Shown piece by piece: positions 1 through 6,839 of a stretch of DNA of 20,332 nucleotides (position 1 is its first letter; each line of letters starts with the position of its first letter). The notes below the pieces were generated by a model, which was not told where the DNA came from, ran no database searches, and was given only the letters and a program-made list of their open reading frames with translations. Both the position numbers and the translations under genes were made by a program. Source of the stretch: Clostridiales bacterium (GTDB lineage Bacteria > Bacillota > Clostridia > Oscillospirales > Oscillospiraceae); NCBI GenBank assembly GCA_012729875.1, contig JAAYCC010000253.1, positions 1 through 20,332 of the forward strand, in the 5' to 3' direction.

Positions 1-102
1 AACTTTGCCGTTAACCGTCACCCGCCCACCGTCACAGGCCTCATTGGCCACCGTGCGGCGCTTGATGAGCCTTGAAACTTTGAGATATTTGTCAAGCCGC
101 AT
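1..102 (-). CDS. rqcP: RqcP/YabO-type S4-domain RNA-binding protein (N-terminal part only)
   Basis: The minus-strand reading frame opens with ATG at 102 and runs off the left edge after 34 codons. It begins MRLDKYLKVSRLIKRR and continues with ANEACDGGRVTVNGK, the classic start of an S4 RNA-binding domain of the Hsp15/YabO family. The family member RqcP works with RqcH in ribosome quality control, binding stalled 50S subunits during C-terminal alanine tailing; that role is family knowledge. An AGGAG ribosome binding site lies 6 bases before the ATG. The gene follows HU in the same direction across a 61-base gap that contains a hairpin. Its position after mazG matches B. subtilis yabN-yabO, so yabP, yabQ and divIC may follow outside the window. 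The family is about 80-90 residues long, so roughly 50 residues are missing here only because of the edge. Confidence 0.9.
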   Translation of the reverse strand, partial: MRLDKYLKVSRLIKRRTVANEACDGGRVTVNGKV

Positions 103-130
103 TTTATACTCCTCGTAGTGGTATAAGAAA

Positions 131-154
131 CGGGCGCGAAAAACTCCGCGCCCG
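131..154 (-). terminator. GC-rich hairpin between HU and rqcP (terminator or attenuator)
   Basis: The arms CGGGCGCG and CGCGCCCG pair perfectly around an 8-base loop. On the minus strand the stem is followed by TTTCTTAT, a weak U-rich tail. It lies just after the HU stop codon and before the rqcP ribosome binding site. It probably ends most HU transcripts while letting some read through into rqcP, which would suit the very different amounts needed of the two proteins. The partial read-through is inference. Confidence 0.65.
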
Positions 155-163
155 CGTTATTTC

Positions 164-439
164 TTACTTGTCAACAGCTTCCTTGAAAGCCTTTCCCGCC
201 TTGAAAACGGGAACGCGGGACGCGGGGATCTTTATCTCCTCCTTGGTCTTGGGGTTACGTCCTATACGGGCGTCTCTTTTTTTGACATCGAAAACGCCAA
301 AACCTACGAGTTGAACTTTCTCGCCTGCTTCAACGGAGCTTTTGATGGCATCGAGTGTGGCGCTTACCGCACGTTCGCCGTCCTTTTTGGACATACCGGT
401 TTTTTCTGCAACTGCTGCTATGAGCTCTGCTTTGTTCAT
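164..439 (-). CDS. hup: HU-family DNA-binding nucleoid protein
   Basis: This 91-residue protein has the full HU/IHF fold signature. It starts MNKAELIAAVAEKTGMSKKD, carries the dimer core VQLVGFGVFDVKKRDAR, then the DNA-binding arm with GRNPKTKEEIKIPA, and ends in a short helix FKAGKAFKEAV. The length equals that of Bacillus HBsu. HU binds DNA without sequence preference as a homodimer, bends it, and compacts the nucleoid. A strong AGGAGG site lies just before the ATG. The gene sits between mazG and rqcP, all on the minus strand, and is followed by a stable hairpin. The conserved proline-containing arm favours HU over IHF. The assignment is secure. Confidence 0.97.
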   Translation of the reverse strand: MNKAELIAAVAEKTGMSKKDGERAVSATLDAIKSSVEAGEKVQLVGFGVFDVKKRDARIGRNPKTKEEIKIPASRVPVFKAGKAFKEAVDK

Positions 440-480
440 ATTATTCCTCCTGTTACCCTTGTGATTTCTGTGCTATTAAA

Positions 481-498
481 GTTTTGCCTTTGCAAAGC
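481..498 (-). terminator. Small hairpin after mazG, weak
   Basis: In the 61-base gap between mazG and HU, the minus strand can form a short stem, TTTGC with GCAAA around a 4-base loop, extendable with one mismatch and followed by TTTAAT. It is too weak for a confident terminator. It may only slow the polymerase, or mean nothing. Confidence 0.3.
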
Positions 499-500
499 TT

Positions 501-1298
501 TTACAAATATGATTTGCTCTCCTGGTACAGTTCTTCCAGCTCCTCAAGACTCATATCGCCGAGGATTCTGCAGAGACTGTGGGACTTTTTCTCCATATAG
601 TCAAATCGTTTGATAAACTTCTCACAGCTTTTGTGGAGAGCCGCTTCAGGGTCGACGCCCGCAAATCTTGCCAGATTGACGGCTGAGAACAAAAGGTCGC
701 CCAGCTCCTCTTCTATTTTGGCCTCCTCGCCGGAATCCAGTGCGTCTTTCAGCTCTCTCTGCTCTTCCATGAGCTTTTCCATGGCCCCGGAGATGTCCGG
801 CCAGTCAAATCCTACTTTTTTCGCCTTCTTCTGTATCTTCTCTGCACGCCACAGAGCTGGAAGACTCTCTGCCACATCCTGCATGATTTTAGTAACGGTA
901 TCCTGTGCTTTTTCGCGGCGCTTCAGCTCGTCCCAGTTTTTAAGGACTTCCTCGCTGCCGCATACAGATATGTCTCCGAAAACATGGGGATGGCGGTAAA
1001 TAAGCTTTTTAACAGCGGCGTCCGCCACATCGTCAAGATCGAAAACGCCCTTTTCTTCTTCAATGCTTGAGTGGAAAAGGACCTGCATAAGGAGATCGCC
1101 AAGTTCCTCACACAAATTTTCGGGGTCCTTTTTATCTATAGCCTCACAGACCTCGTACGCTTCCTCCAGAAGATTGCGCCGAATGCTCTCATGGGTCTGT
1201 TCAATGTCCCAAGGGCAGCCGCCCGGCGACCTCAGAACTTTAATTATTCTGCGAAAATCATCAATGTCATATTCAGATTTACACTCAAAATTTACCAT
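501..1298 (-). CDS. mazG: MazG nucleoside triphosphate pyrophosphohydrolase
   Basis: The 265-residue product matches full-length MazG in size (E. coli MazG is 263) and contains two MazG domains. The first has LRSPGGCPWDIEQTHES at about 23-39, EEAYE at 45-49 and EELGD at 64-68. The second has the metal-binding repeat EEELGD at 197-202. These acidic clusters hold magnesium. The enzyme hydrolyses NTPs or dNTPs to the monophosphate and pyrophosphate and is thought to clean the nucleotide pool. A purine-rich GGAAGG site precedes the ATG. In B. subtilis the gene at this position, yabN, carries an extra N-terminal tetrapyrrole-methylase-like domain; that domain is absent here. The gene lies 77 bases downstream of the flippase gene and upstream of HU, and is probably transcribed with one or both. 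Confidence 0.95.
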   Translation of the reverse strand: MVNFECKSEYDIDDFRRIIKVLRSPGGCPWDIEQTHESIRRNLLEEAYEVCEAIDKKDPENLCEELGDLLMQVLFHSSIEEEKGVFDLDDVADAAVKKLIYRHPHVFGDISVCGSEEVLKNWDELKRREKAQDTVTKIMQDVAESLPALWRAEKIQKKAKKVGFDWPDISGAMEKLMEEQRELKDALDSGEEAKIEEELGDLLFSAVNLARFAGVDPEAALHKSCEKFIKRFDYMEKKSHSLCRILGDMSLEELEELYQESKSYL

Positions 1299-1321
1299 AG
1301 TTTTTTTCCTTCCGCAAGCAA

Positions 1322-1353
1322 AAATTAGCTTTACATGTACATACGGCTAATTT
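1322..1353 (-). terminator. Probable terminator after the SpoVB-like gene
   Basis: AAATTAGC and GCTAATTT form an 8-base-pair stem. On the minus strand it is followed by more T residues (ATTTTTGC). It lies between the flippase stop codon and the mazG ribosome binding site. The stem is AT-rich and the loop is long (16 bases), so termination may be partial. Confidence 0.45.
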
Positions 1354-1375
1354 ATGTTAAAATTAATTAAAAACG

Positions 1376-3010
1376 TCACCGTATATGAAGCACTTTCGCT
1401 ACTTTTTCACCCTTCGGAATGAGCCTCATGTCCTCTATTGTAACAGCTTTTGTAATAATAGTTAGAACCATATAGACTACAACCGCAACAAAAATTGCTA
1501 TCACCAGAGCGGCGATTACCTCTTTGCGGGCGGGATCGAGACTGGCTCCGATCGCTTTAAGAGCCGCCGGATACACAAGCCGGGCCGAAGCGCCCATCAC
1601 CGCACAGTTGAAAACAGGCTTTATGAACACCTTTCCAAGACTGGGTTTTTCAGGCATTTTGGTCATAAGGAATATCAAATTAAGTGCGCTCATGATGATG
1701 TAGCAGATGAGAGTTCCAACGGGAGCGCCATAGATGTTGACATCAGCTCTGCTCAGCAGATACCAGTTGATAGCAATATTCAGACTGCCTCCGATAAGCA
1801 GTGTAATCATCGGCAGACGTTCTCTGCCGCCCGCCTGTAAAATGGCTGTAGACATAAGGGATAGGCACACAAAGAAGGATGCGGCGCCCAAAATGGCAAG
1901 AAGACTTGCACCCTGTTCTGTGCTTTTCCCATACAGTCCGTGCATAACAGGCACAGAAAGGACGCTTAGTCCCACGGCCATCGGCAGAGCGATGATAGTG
2001 GCGATACGCAGCGAGGACTCGACAACACTCTTCGCCTCGTCAAACTGCTTTTTCGCAAGAAATCCGGCAATAGCCGGTACAACGCTGATCGTCAGCGGTG
2101 TTATTATTGCCGCAGGCAGATTAAAAAGCGGCAAAGTCATAGAGTATTCACCAAACATGGCATTTGAATCGGTGTAGGAAAAGCCCGCGCCGTTCTGGAG
2201 TCTCTCATAGATAAGCTTGGTATTTATAAGGGTGATCACACTTTGCACACAAGAGCCCAGAGCAATGGGAATACCTATTCTTGCAAAATTTTTCAGTATT
2301 GTACCGCGGCTGTCAGGTATGTCATTAGCCGCCGCTTCAGTGCCCTCATACCTCTCAGCTTCGCTTTTCATGCGTCTCTTAGCTACGACTGCGGTATACA
2401 GGCAGGCGACCAGACTGCCCGCCGCAACTCCCGAGATGGCTCCCGCAGAAAGAAGCGGAGAAGATAATCCCTGGCTGTTAAGTATTATAAGCACAACAAG
2501 GCCGAAAGCCACCTTTACGGCAACCTCAATTACCTGTGAAACAGAGGTCGGGCGCATATCCGAAAGGCCCTGGGTGTATCCGCGAAAGGCCGACATGACA
2601 CAGACCAGAATTACGGCCGGCGCCATTGCAAGGACGCTCTGGCTTGCCTCCACGTCGCCCATAAACACAGCCAGCTCAGTCGGGTAGATGAACATGACCA
2701 CTGTCCAGATAGCGCCCAGCACTATGAATACCCATGTAGCGACATTGAAAATACGTCTGACCTGGTTGGGTCTGTCAAGGCTGTTAGCCACTGAGACCAT
2801 TTTTGCCAGCGCTATCGGAAGGCCCGCGGTCGAGAGGGTAAGCAGGACCATATAGAGGTTGTAAGCGACGCTGAAATGTGCATACCCCTCGGGGCCCATG
2901 ATGTTAGCGAGAGGAATCTTATATATAGCGCCCAATATTTTTGTAATGACGACGGCTATCGTAAGTATTGCCGCACCGTGCAGATAGTTCTGATTTTTTG
3001 AAGCAGCCAA
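1376..3010 (-). CDS. SpoVB/YabM/MurJ-like polysaccharide or lipid flippase
   Basis: This 544-residue polytopic membrane protein belongs to the MVF/polysaccharide-biosynthesis branch of the MOP flippase superfamily. The start, with ITKILGAIYKIPLANIMGPEG, is the hallmark of the SpoVB/YtgP/YabM group, and hydrophobic segments continue through the whole chain, consistent with about 14 membrane spans. Members move undecaprenyl-linked intermediates across the membrane; SpoVB acts in spore cortex formation and YtgP (Amj-redundant MurJ) in vegetative peptidoglycan. Which substrate this one uses cannot be read from sequence. Position next to mazG and rqcP matches B. subtilis yabM. The reading frame starts with TTG, not ATG; a GGAGG site lies 7 bases upstream, which decides the start. 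A possible promoter lies about 110-140 bases upstream. Confidence 0.9.
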   Translation of the reverse strand: MAASKNQNYLHGAAILTIAVVITKILGAIYKIPLANIMGPEGYAHFSVAYNLYMVLLTLSTAGLPIALAKMVSVANSLDRPNQVRRIFNVATWVFIVLGAIWTVVMFIYPTELAVFMGDVEASQSVLAMAPAVILVCVMSAFRGYTQGLSDMRPTSVSQVIEVAVKVAFGLVVLIILNSQGLSSPLLSAGAISGVAAGSLVACLYTAVVAKRRMKSEAERYEGTEAAANDIPDSRGTILKNFARIGIPIALGSCVQSVITLINTKLIYERLQNGAGFSYTDSNAMFGEYSMTLPLFNLPAAIITPLTISVVPAIAGFLAKKQFDEAKSVVESSLRIATIIALPMAVGLSVLSVPVMHGLYGKSTEQGASLLAILGAASFFVCLSLMSTAILQAGGRERLPMITLLIGGSLNIAINWYLLSRADVNIYGAPVGTLICYIIMSALNLIFLMTKMPEKPSLGKVFIKPVFNCAVMGASARLVYPAALKAIGASLDPARKEVIAALVIAIFVAVVVYMVLTIITKAVTIEDMRLIPKGEKVAKVLHIR

Positions 3011-3118
3011 AACAGCACCTCCGGGGAATTTAATTCTTACTTGGTAAGCAGTAATAAGATGACACGCATTGTATAGATATATATGCAGCGCCGTCGTTTG
3101 ATTTGTTTTGGTCGGTCT

Positions 3119-3147
3119 ACTCTACACCAAATAAAACTAAAAATCAA
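3119..3147 (-). promoter_or_regulatory. Candidate sigma-A promoter for the SpoVB-like gene
   Basis: On the minus strand TTGATT (3147-3142) is followed after 17 bases by TAGAGT (3124-3119). The spacing is ideal and the -35 is good, but the -10 is imperfect. It points at the flippase-mazG-HU-rqcP group and would leave a leader of about 100 bases. Confidence 0.35.
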
Positions 3148-3267
3148 GCCAAGGATATCAGACAACTGTTCAGCAGGAATCAATAATCTATACATTTTTG
3201 CGACATTTAATTGGAATAATGAGAAAAAAACAAATAGCATTTAGCAGTATTTTGTCGAGTAAGGGGA

Positions 3268-3296
3268 TTGTGCTCGCGTTAGATTTTTGTTATGAT
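3268..3296 (+). promoter_or_regulatory. Sigma-A-like promoter for the sensor kinase gene
   Basis: TTGTGC (3268-3273) and TATGAT (3291-3296) are separated by 17 bases and lie about 70 bases before the ATG at 3366. Both hexamers are close to consensus. With the candidate above, the 355-base gap 3011-3365 is a divergent promoter region; I see no other gene or repeat in it. Confidence 0.55.
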
Positions 3297-3365
3297 TGCC
3301 TTTACTTAGGAGTTAATCGCTGCATTTTGCAAATAATAGAAATATCTCAATCGGAGGTAATTCAC

Positions 3366-4448
3366 ATGAATCTTGCCGCTCTCAAAACATATTTTGACCC
3401 CGTCCGTCAGGCAATCATCGCCACAGACGGCAGTACGGTCATCTACGCTAATCCCGTAGCGGAGGCTGTTTTAGGAGACGAGATAGTTGGGAAGCAGGCC
3501 GCTGACCTCATCCCCCAGGAGATCCTCAAAAGCGAGGCAGCAAGTATGGCCTGCTCGGCAACCATAGGCGGCAAAGCAGCAGCAATATTTATAAAAAGCG
3601 GAGAAAAGCTCAAGCTGTTTTATATCAACTTTTATGAAAACGATAACGCCGGAACTATGCCGGTCTCGCCGCGTATGACAAACTATCTTCGCAGCTGCGC
3701 CAACGGAATCAAAATGTCCGCCGACCTCTGCTTCACCCCTGTGGAAGAGGGAAAAATGCCCAGTGAAAAGCATATCTCCGTACTATACCACTACTACTAC
3801 TGCCTTATACGCATGGTCACGCAGGTCGACAGCGCCAACAAGCTGGAACAAGGCGAATACACCATTGAAACCGTACACACGGACCTTGTAAAGCTCTGCC
3901 GCGAGCTTACGGCCACCGTCTCCAATCTCAGCCGAGGCAGCTGCGTTGATATAGCCTTTTTATGCGAAGAAGAGTCGCTTACTGCGGTCGTGGACCCCGC
4001 AAAAATAGAGCTAATGCTTCTGAACCTGTTTTCCAACAGCCTGAAGCACACCCCACCAAACGGGAGCATAACCCTTTCTCTGAGCAAAAGTCAGGACAGT
4101 ATACTCATTTCGCTGGATGACAGCGGCAATGGTATACCACAGGAAAAGCTGTCCCTGCTGTTCAGCGTGGGCAACGAGGAGTTTGACATTGCAAAACCGG
4201 ATTCCGGACTGGGACTGGGGCTGTATATAGCCGGTTCCATAGTCAGGCTGCACAATGGCGTAATGCTTATTGAGAGCCGAAAAGGCGAAGGCACGCACGT
4301 CCGGATAAAACTTCCTGCCGGCGAAACGCCCTCTACCAAATTCAACACCCCCGTCACTCCCTACCGCAGCGCGGGTATTTCCCCTGCTCTTACTGAGCTT
4401 GCTGATATTCTTAAAAGTGACTGTTATGGTCCGAAATACGAAGACTAA
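3366..4448 (+). CDS. PAS-domain sensor histidine-kinase-like protein with degenerate H box
   Basis: The 360-residue product has no membrane segment or signal peptide and is probably cytoplasmic. Residues 5-90 look like a PAS domain (AIIATDGSTVIYANPVAEAVLG). Residues 100-165 lie where the dimerisation helices belong. Residues 205-316 form a complete HATPase_c domain, with N box LLNLFSNSLKHTPP at 218-231 (Asn224), G1 box DDSGNGIP at 251-258 and G2 box GLGLGLYIAG at 281-290. The usual H box (SHELRTPL) is not recognisable: the matching stretch reads SPRMTNYLRSCANGI, without histidine. ATP binding seems intact but autophosphorylation is doubtful. No response regulator is adjacent. I chose ATG 3366 because a CGGAGGT site lies just before it; an in-frame extension to 3198 crosses the promoter and lacks a ribosome binding site. 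The C-terminal tail after 320 has no recognised domain. Confidence 0.8.
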   Translation: MNLAALKTYFDPVRQAIIATDGSTVIYANPVAEAVLGDEIVGKQAADLIPQEILKSEAASMACSATIGGKAAAIFIKSGEKLKLFYINFYENDNAGTMPVSPRMTNYLRSCANGIKMSADLCFTPVEEGKMPSEKHISVLYHYYYCLIRMVTQVDSANKLEQGEYTIETVHTDLVKLCRELTATVSNLSRGSCVDIAFLCEEESLTAVVDPAKIELMLLNLFSNSLKHTPPNGSITLSLSKSQDSILISLDDSGNGIPQEKLSLLFSVGNEEFDIAKPDSGLGLGLYIAGSIVRLHNGVMLIESRKGEGTHVRIKLPAGETPSTKFNTPVTPYRSAGISPALTELADILKSDCYGPKYED

Positions 4449-4449
4449 T

Positions 4450-4483
4450 AAACTGCCGCAGTTATAATTTACTGCAGCAGTTT
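4450..4483. terminator. Bidirectional hairpin between the sensor gene and tatD
   Basis: Two 13-base arms, beginning AAACTGC and ending GCAGTTT, pair with a single mismatch around an 8-base loop. The hairpin fills the short gap between two convergent genes, so it can serve both. The T runs beyond the stem are short in each direction. Confidence 0.65.
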
Positions 4484-4484
4484 G

Positions 4485-5243
4485 TCATACCCGGAAAAAG
4501 CGTCTGCCGTTATTAAGCGTTATCCTTGCGATCTCCTCCGGAGCCATACCCTTGATTTCCGCAATTTTCTCTGCGATATGCCGGAGGTACCGCGAGTCGT
4601 TTCGCTTTCCCCTCACGGGTACGGGAGCGAGATAAGGGCAGTCGGTCTCTATGAGCATACGATCTACCGGGCAGATCTCGACGACCTCAATGACCCTGCG
4701 GGCGTTCTTGAAAGTGACTACGCCGGTAAATCCCAGATACCAGCCCATATCTATCAATTTCTTCGCCATTTCTGCGCTGCCGGAATAGCAGTGAAATTCT
4801 CCGCAGACCTCGGGAAACCGGCGCACTATCTCCAGACAATCCGCATGGGCCTCCCTGTCGTGTATGACAACAGGCACATTCAGCTCACGGGCCAGCTCCA
4901 TCTGTCTGTATAACACCCGTCGCTGTACATCCCGCTCCGGGTTATCATAGTAGTAGTCCAGTCCGATCTCGCCGATCGCACGCACTTTGGGATTCTTGAG
5001 CCATTTGCGGATCAGTTCCGGAGACTCCGCGTCAAAGCTGTCGGCGTCCTGAGGATGCCAGCCGACGGCGGCATATATAAAATCATGTTTCTCGGCAAGA
5101 CGCATAGCCGCAAGTGACGTTTCAAGATCGTTGCCTGCGTTTACGACAAGTGAAACTCCGCTGTCGCGGATTTCGGAGAGCACCTGTGAGCGATCCGCGT
5201 CGAAGGCCTCATCATTATAGTGCGCATGGGTGTCAAAATACAA
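4485..5243 (-). CDS. tatD: TatD-family metal-dependent hydrolase (DNase-like)
   Basis: At 252 residues this is a normal-length TatD protein with a TIM-barrel amidohydrolase fold. All metal ligands are visible: His6 and His8 in FDTHAH, Glu92 in GEIGLDYY, His128 in VVIHDREA, His151 in FHCYSG and Asp201 in ETDCPYLAP. Family members are metal-dependent 3'-5' exonucleases or related hydrolases; the E. coli relatives act in DNA repair and degradation, and the true substrate here is not known. The start codon is TTG, with a GGAGG site 8 bases upstream and the FDTHAH motif starting at residue 3 as usual in the family. The gene is divergent from the O-antigen-ligase-like gene, 78 bases away, and convergent with the sensor gene. 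In many Firmicutes tatD follows metG, but not here. Confidence 0.95.
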   Translation of the reverse strand: MYFDTHAHYNDEAFDADRSQVLSEIRDSGVSLVVNAGNDLETSLAAMRLAEKHDFIYAAVGWHPQDADSFDAESPELIRKWLKNPKVRAIGEIGLDYYYDNPERDVQRRVLYRQMELARELNVPVVIHDREAHADCLEIVRRFPEVCGEFHCYSGSAEMAKKLIDMGWYLGFTGVVTFKNARRVIEVVEICPVDRMLIETDCPYLAPVPVRGKRNDSRYLRHIAEKIAEIKGMAPEEIARITLNNGRRFFRV

Positions 5244-5321
5244 AATCGTTTCCTCCTGTTGTGAGAGTATGCGGAGTATGGTGATGCAGTGCAGTACCGC
5301 CTGCAGGAAAGGATCTTAAGG

Positions 5322-6815
5322 ATGCCAAAATCTGTTAAAAGCCCATATTGGATTACCGATAAATACATATATACCCTGCTGCTCGTCTACCCGCTGTTCG
5401 TGGGCTTTCATGGCTATACGAGTCTCACCGCCTCCAAATTTGTATTCTTGGCGGCCGTAACAGGGCTTTGGCTGATCGCCCTTATTGTCAGCATCTCAAA
5501 AAACAGGCTGCGTCTCGGAAAGATGTCCTTTATTCAGTGTTGTATGATGCTGTTTGTCCTCGCCTGCTGTGTCTCCGCGGCAGTCTCGCCGTATTTTAAA
5601 TCGACTCTAGTGGGCGAGGGGCGCTTTGACGGGCTTCTCACCATATTTCTCAGCTTGTGTATTTTCATGGGCGTGTCGGCCTTTGCCCGTCTAAAAAACG
5701 GATATGTAATCGCTCTCGCGGTCTCCGTGTCGCTCTGCTGCCTTATAGCTGTTTTCCAGCTCTTCGGGTACAACGCTCTGGACCTGTTTCCAAATGACTA
5801 CTGCTATTATGACGGCGGCTATGAGTTCCCCGGCGAGTTTCTCGGCACCATAGGCAACGCCGGGCTCTTCGCGGCCTTTCTCTGTCTTTGCATTCCGCTG
5901 TTTTCTGTCTATTATACCACTGCGGCTGTCCGCCCGCCATGGCTTTTGCCCGTAATTTTTATCGGCATGTTCTGCATATTCGCAAGCGGTGTGTCCGCGG
6001 GCAAGCTTGCTATATGCCTCTGTCTCTTATTCTCCGCTCCGCTGGTCATATCAAGCGGCGAGCGTCTGCGCCGCGGACTGGATATTCTCGCTATAACCTG
6101 CCTTGCGCTATGCGCCGCATACTCCTTGACCTTTGATTACGACGGCGCAGAATTGACGGTCTCATGGGGTTTTCCGACTCTCTGCACCTTATCTGCCGCA
6201 GCTGCGGCGACGTCGGTCATTCTTCGTCTTATACTGAAAAATTGCGAAATAGCCGCAAAAACTGTGCGTATAGCAGTGACATCAGTCTCGGTTCTCGCTG
6301 TTCTTGTCTGTCTGGCCGCAGTATGGAACTTGGACGGCAACGAGGGCGCTTTATACGAGTTTTCCCGGGTAATGCACGGTGAGGCAGACGACAGCTTCGG
6401 CTCCTCGCGCATACTTATCTGGCGTAAGACTTTAGACCTTGTAAAGGAGCGGCCGATCTTCGGAGGCGGTCCGGGAACGCTCCCCCTCCGACTGGATGTG
6501 GAATTTTCGCGCTATGTTGGGGAGACCGGCAAAACCCTGTACGGCTCGGTAGATAACGCACACAATGTCTATCTGGGTATTCTTGTAAATACAGGAGCGG
6601 TCTCGCTCGCCTTATACCTCACCGCCATGATTTCAAGTCTTGCCGGGGCAATAAAACGGCAGTCCTCCACGGCTCTGTGCCTGGCGTCGGCATTGCTCTG
6701 CTGCTGGATACAGGACTTCTTCGGGCTGGGACTTTTCATCGTGTCCCCTATTATGTGGACTTTTTGGGGGCTTCTGCATTCCGCCGTAAAAAACAACATC
6801 CGCCTGCGCGTTTAG
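5322..6815 (+). CDS. O-antigen ligase / Wzy-like polytopic membrane protein
   Basis: This 497-residue protein is mostly hydrophobic segments, with one large polar loop near the C-terminal third, as in the Wzy_C/WaaL (PF04932) superfamily. The loop contains SSRILIWRKTLDLVKERPIFGGGPG and then DNAHNVYLG, whose histidine (His414) matches the conserved loop histidine of these ligases and polymerases. Members transfer or polymerise undecaprenyl-linked glycans at the outer face of the membrane; in Gram-positives they serve capsule, exopolysaccharide or protein glycosylation. No glycosyltransferase genes are near, so substrate is unknown. ATG 5322 is preferred because AGGAAAGGA lies 8 bases upstream; an in-frame GTG at 5289 would place that site inside the gene. 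The gene's last codons form one arm of a terminator. Confidence 0.85.
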   Translation: MPKSVKSPYWITDKYIYTLLLVYPLFVGFHGYTSLTASKFVFLAAVTGLWLIALIVSISKNRLRLGKMSFIQCCMMLFVLACCVSAAVSPYFKSTLVGEGRFDGLLTIFLSLCIFMGVSAFARLKNGYVIALAVSVSLCCLIAVFQLFGYNALDLFPNDYCYYDGGYEFPGEFLGTIGNAGLFAAFLCLCIPLFSVYYTTAAVRPPWLLPVIFIGMFCIFASGVSAGKLAICLCLLFSAPLVISSGERLRRGLDILAITCLALCAAYSLTFDYDGAELTVSWGFPTLCTLSAAAAATSVILRLILKNCEIAAKTVRIAVTSVSVLAVLVCLAAVWNLDGNEGALYEFSRVMHGEADDSFGSSRILIWRKTLDLVKERPIFGGGPGTLPLRLDVEFSRYVGETGKTLYGSVDNAHNVYLGILVNTGAVSLALYLTAMISSLAGAIKRQSSTALCLASALLCCWIQDFFGLGLFIVSPIMWTFWGLLHSAVKNNIRLRV

Positions 6816-6839
6816 CGGAAGCGGATGTTTTCTGTTTTT
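6795..6839. terminator. Bidirectional intrinsic terminator between convergent genes
   Basis: AACATCCGC (6795-6803) pairs perfectly with GCGGATGTT (6821-6829), and the loop can extend the stem. On the plus strand TTTTCTGTTTTTA follows; on the minus strand GTTTTTTACG follows. Both flanking genes converge here, and the left arm lies inside the end of the O-antigen-ligase-like coding sequence. Confidence 0.85.

Noticed and set aside
3037..3240. Open frame of 67 codons on the minus strand upstream of the SpoVB-like gene
   Set aside because: No ribosome binding site precedes its ATG, the product is low in information, and it crosses the divergent promoter region.
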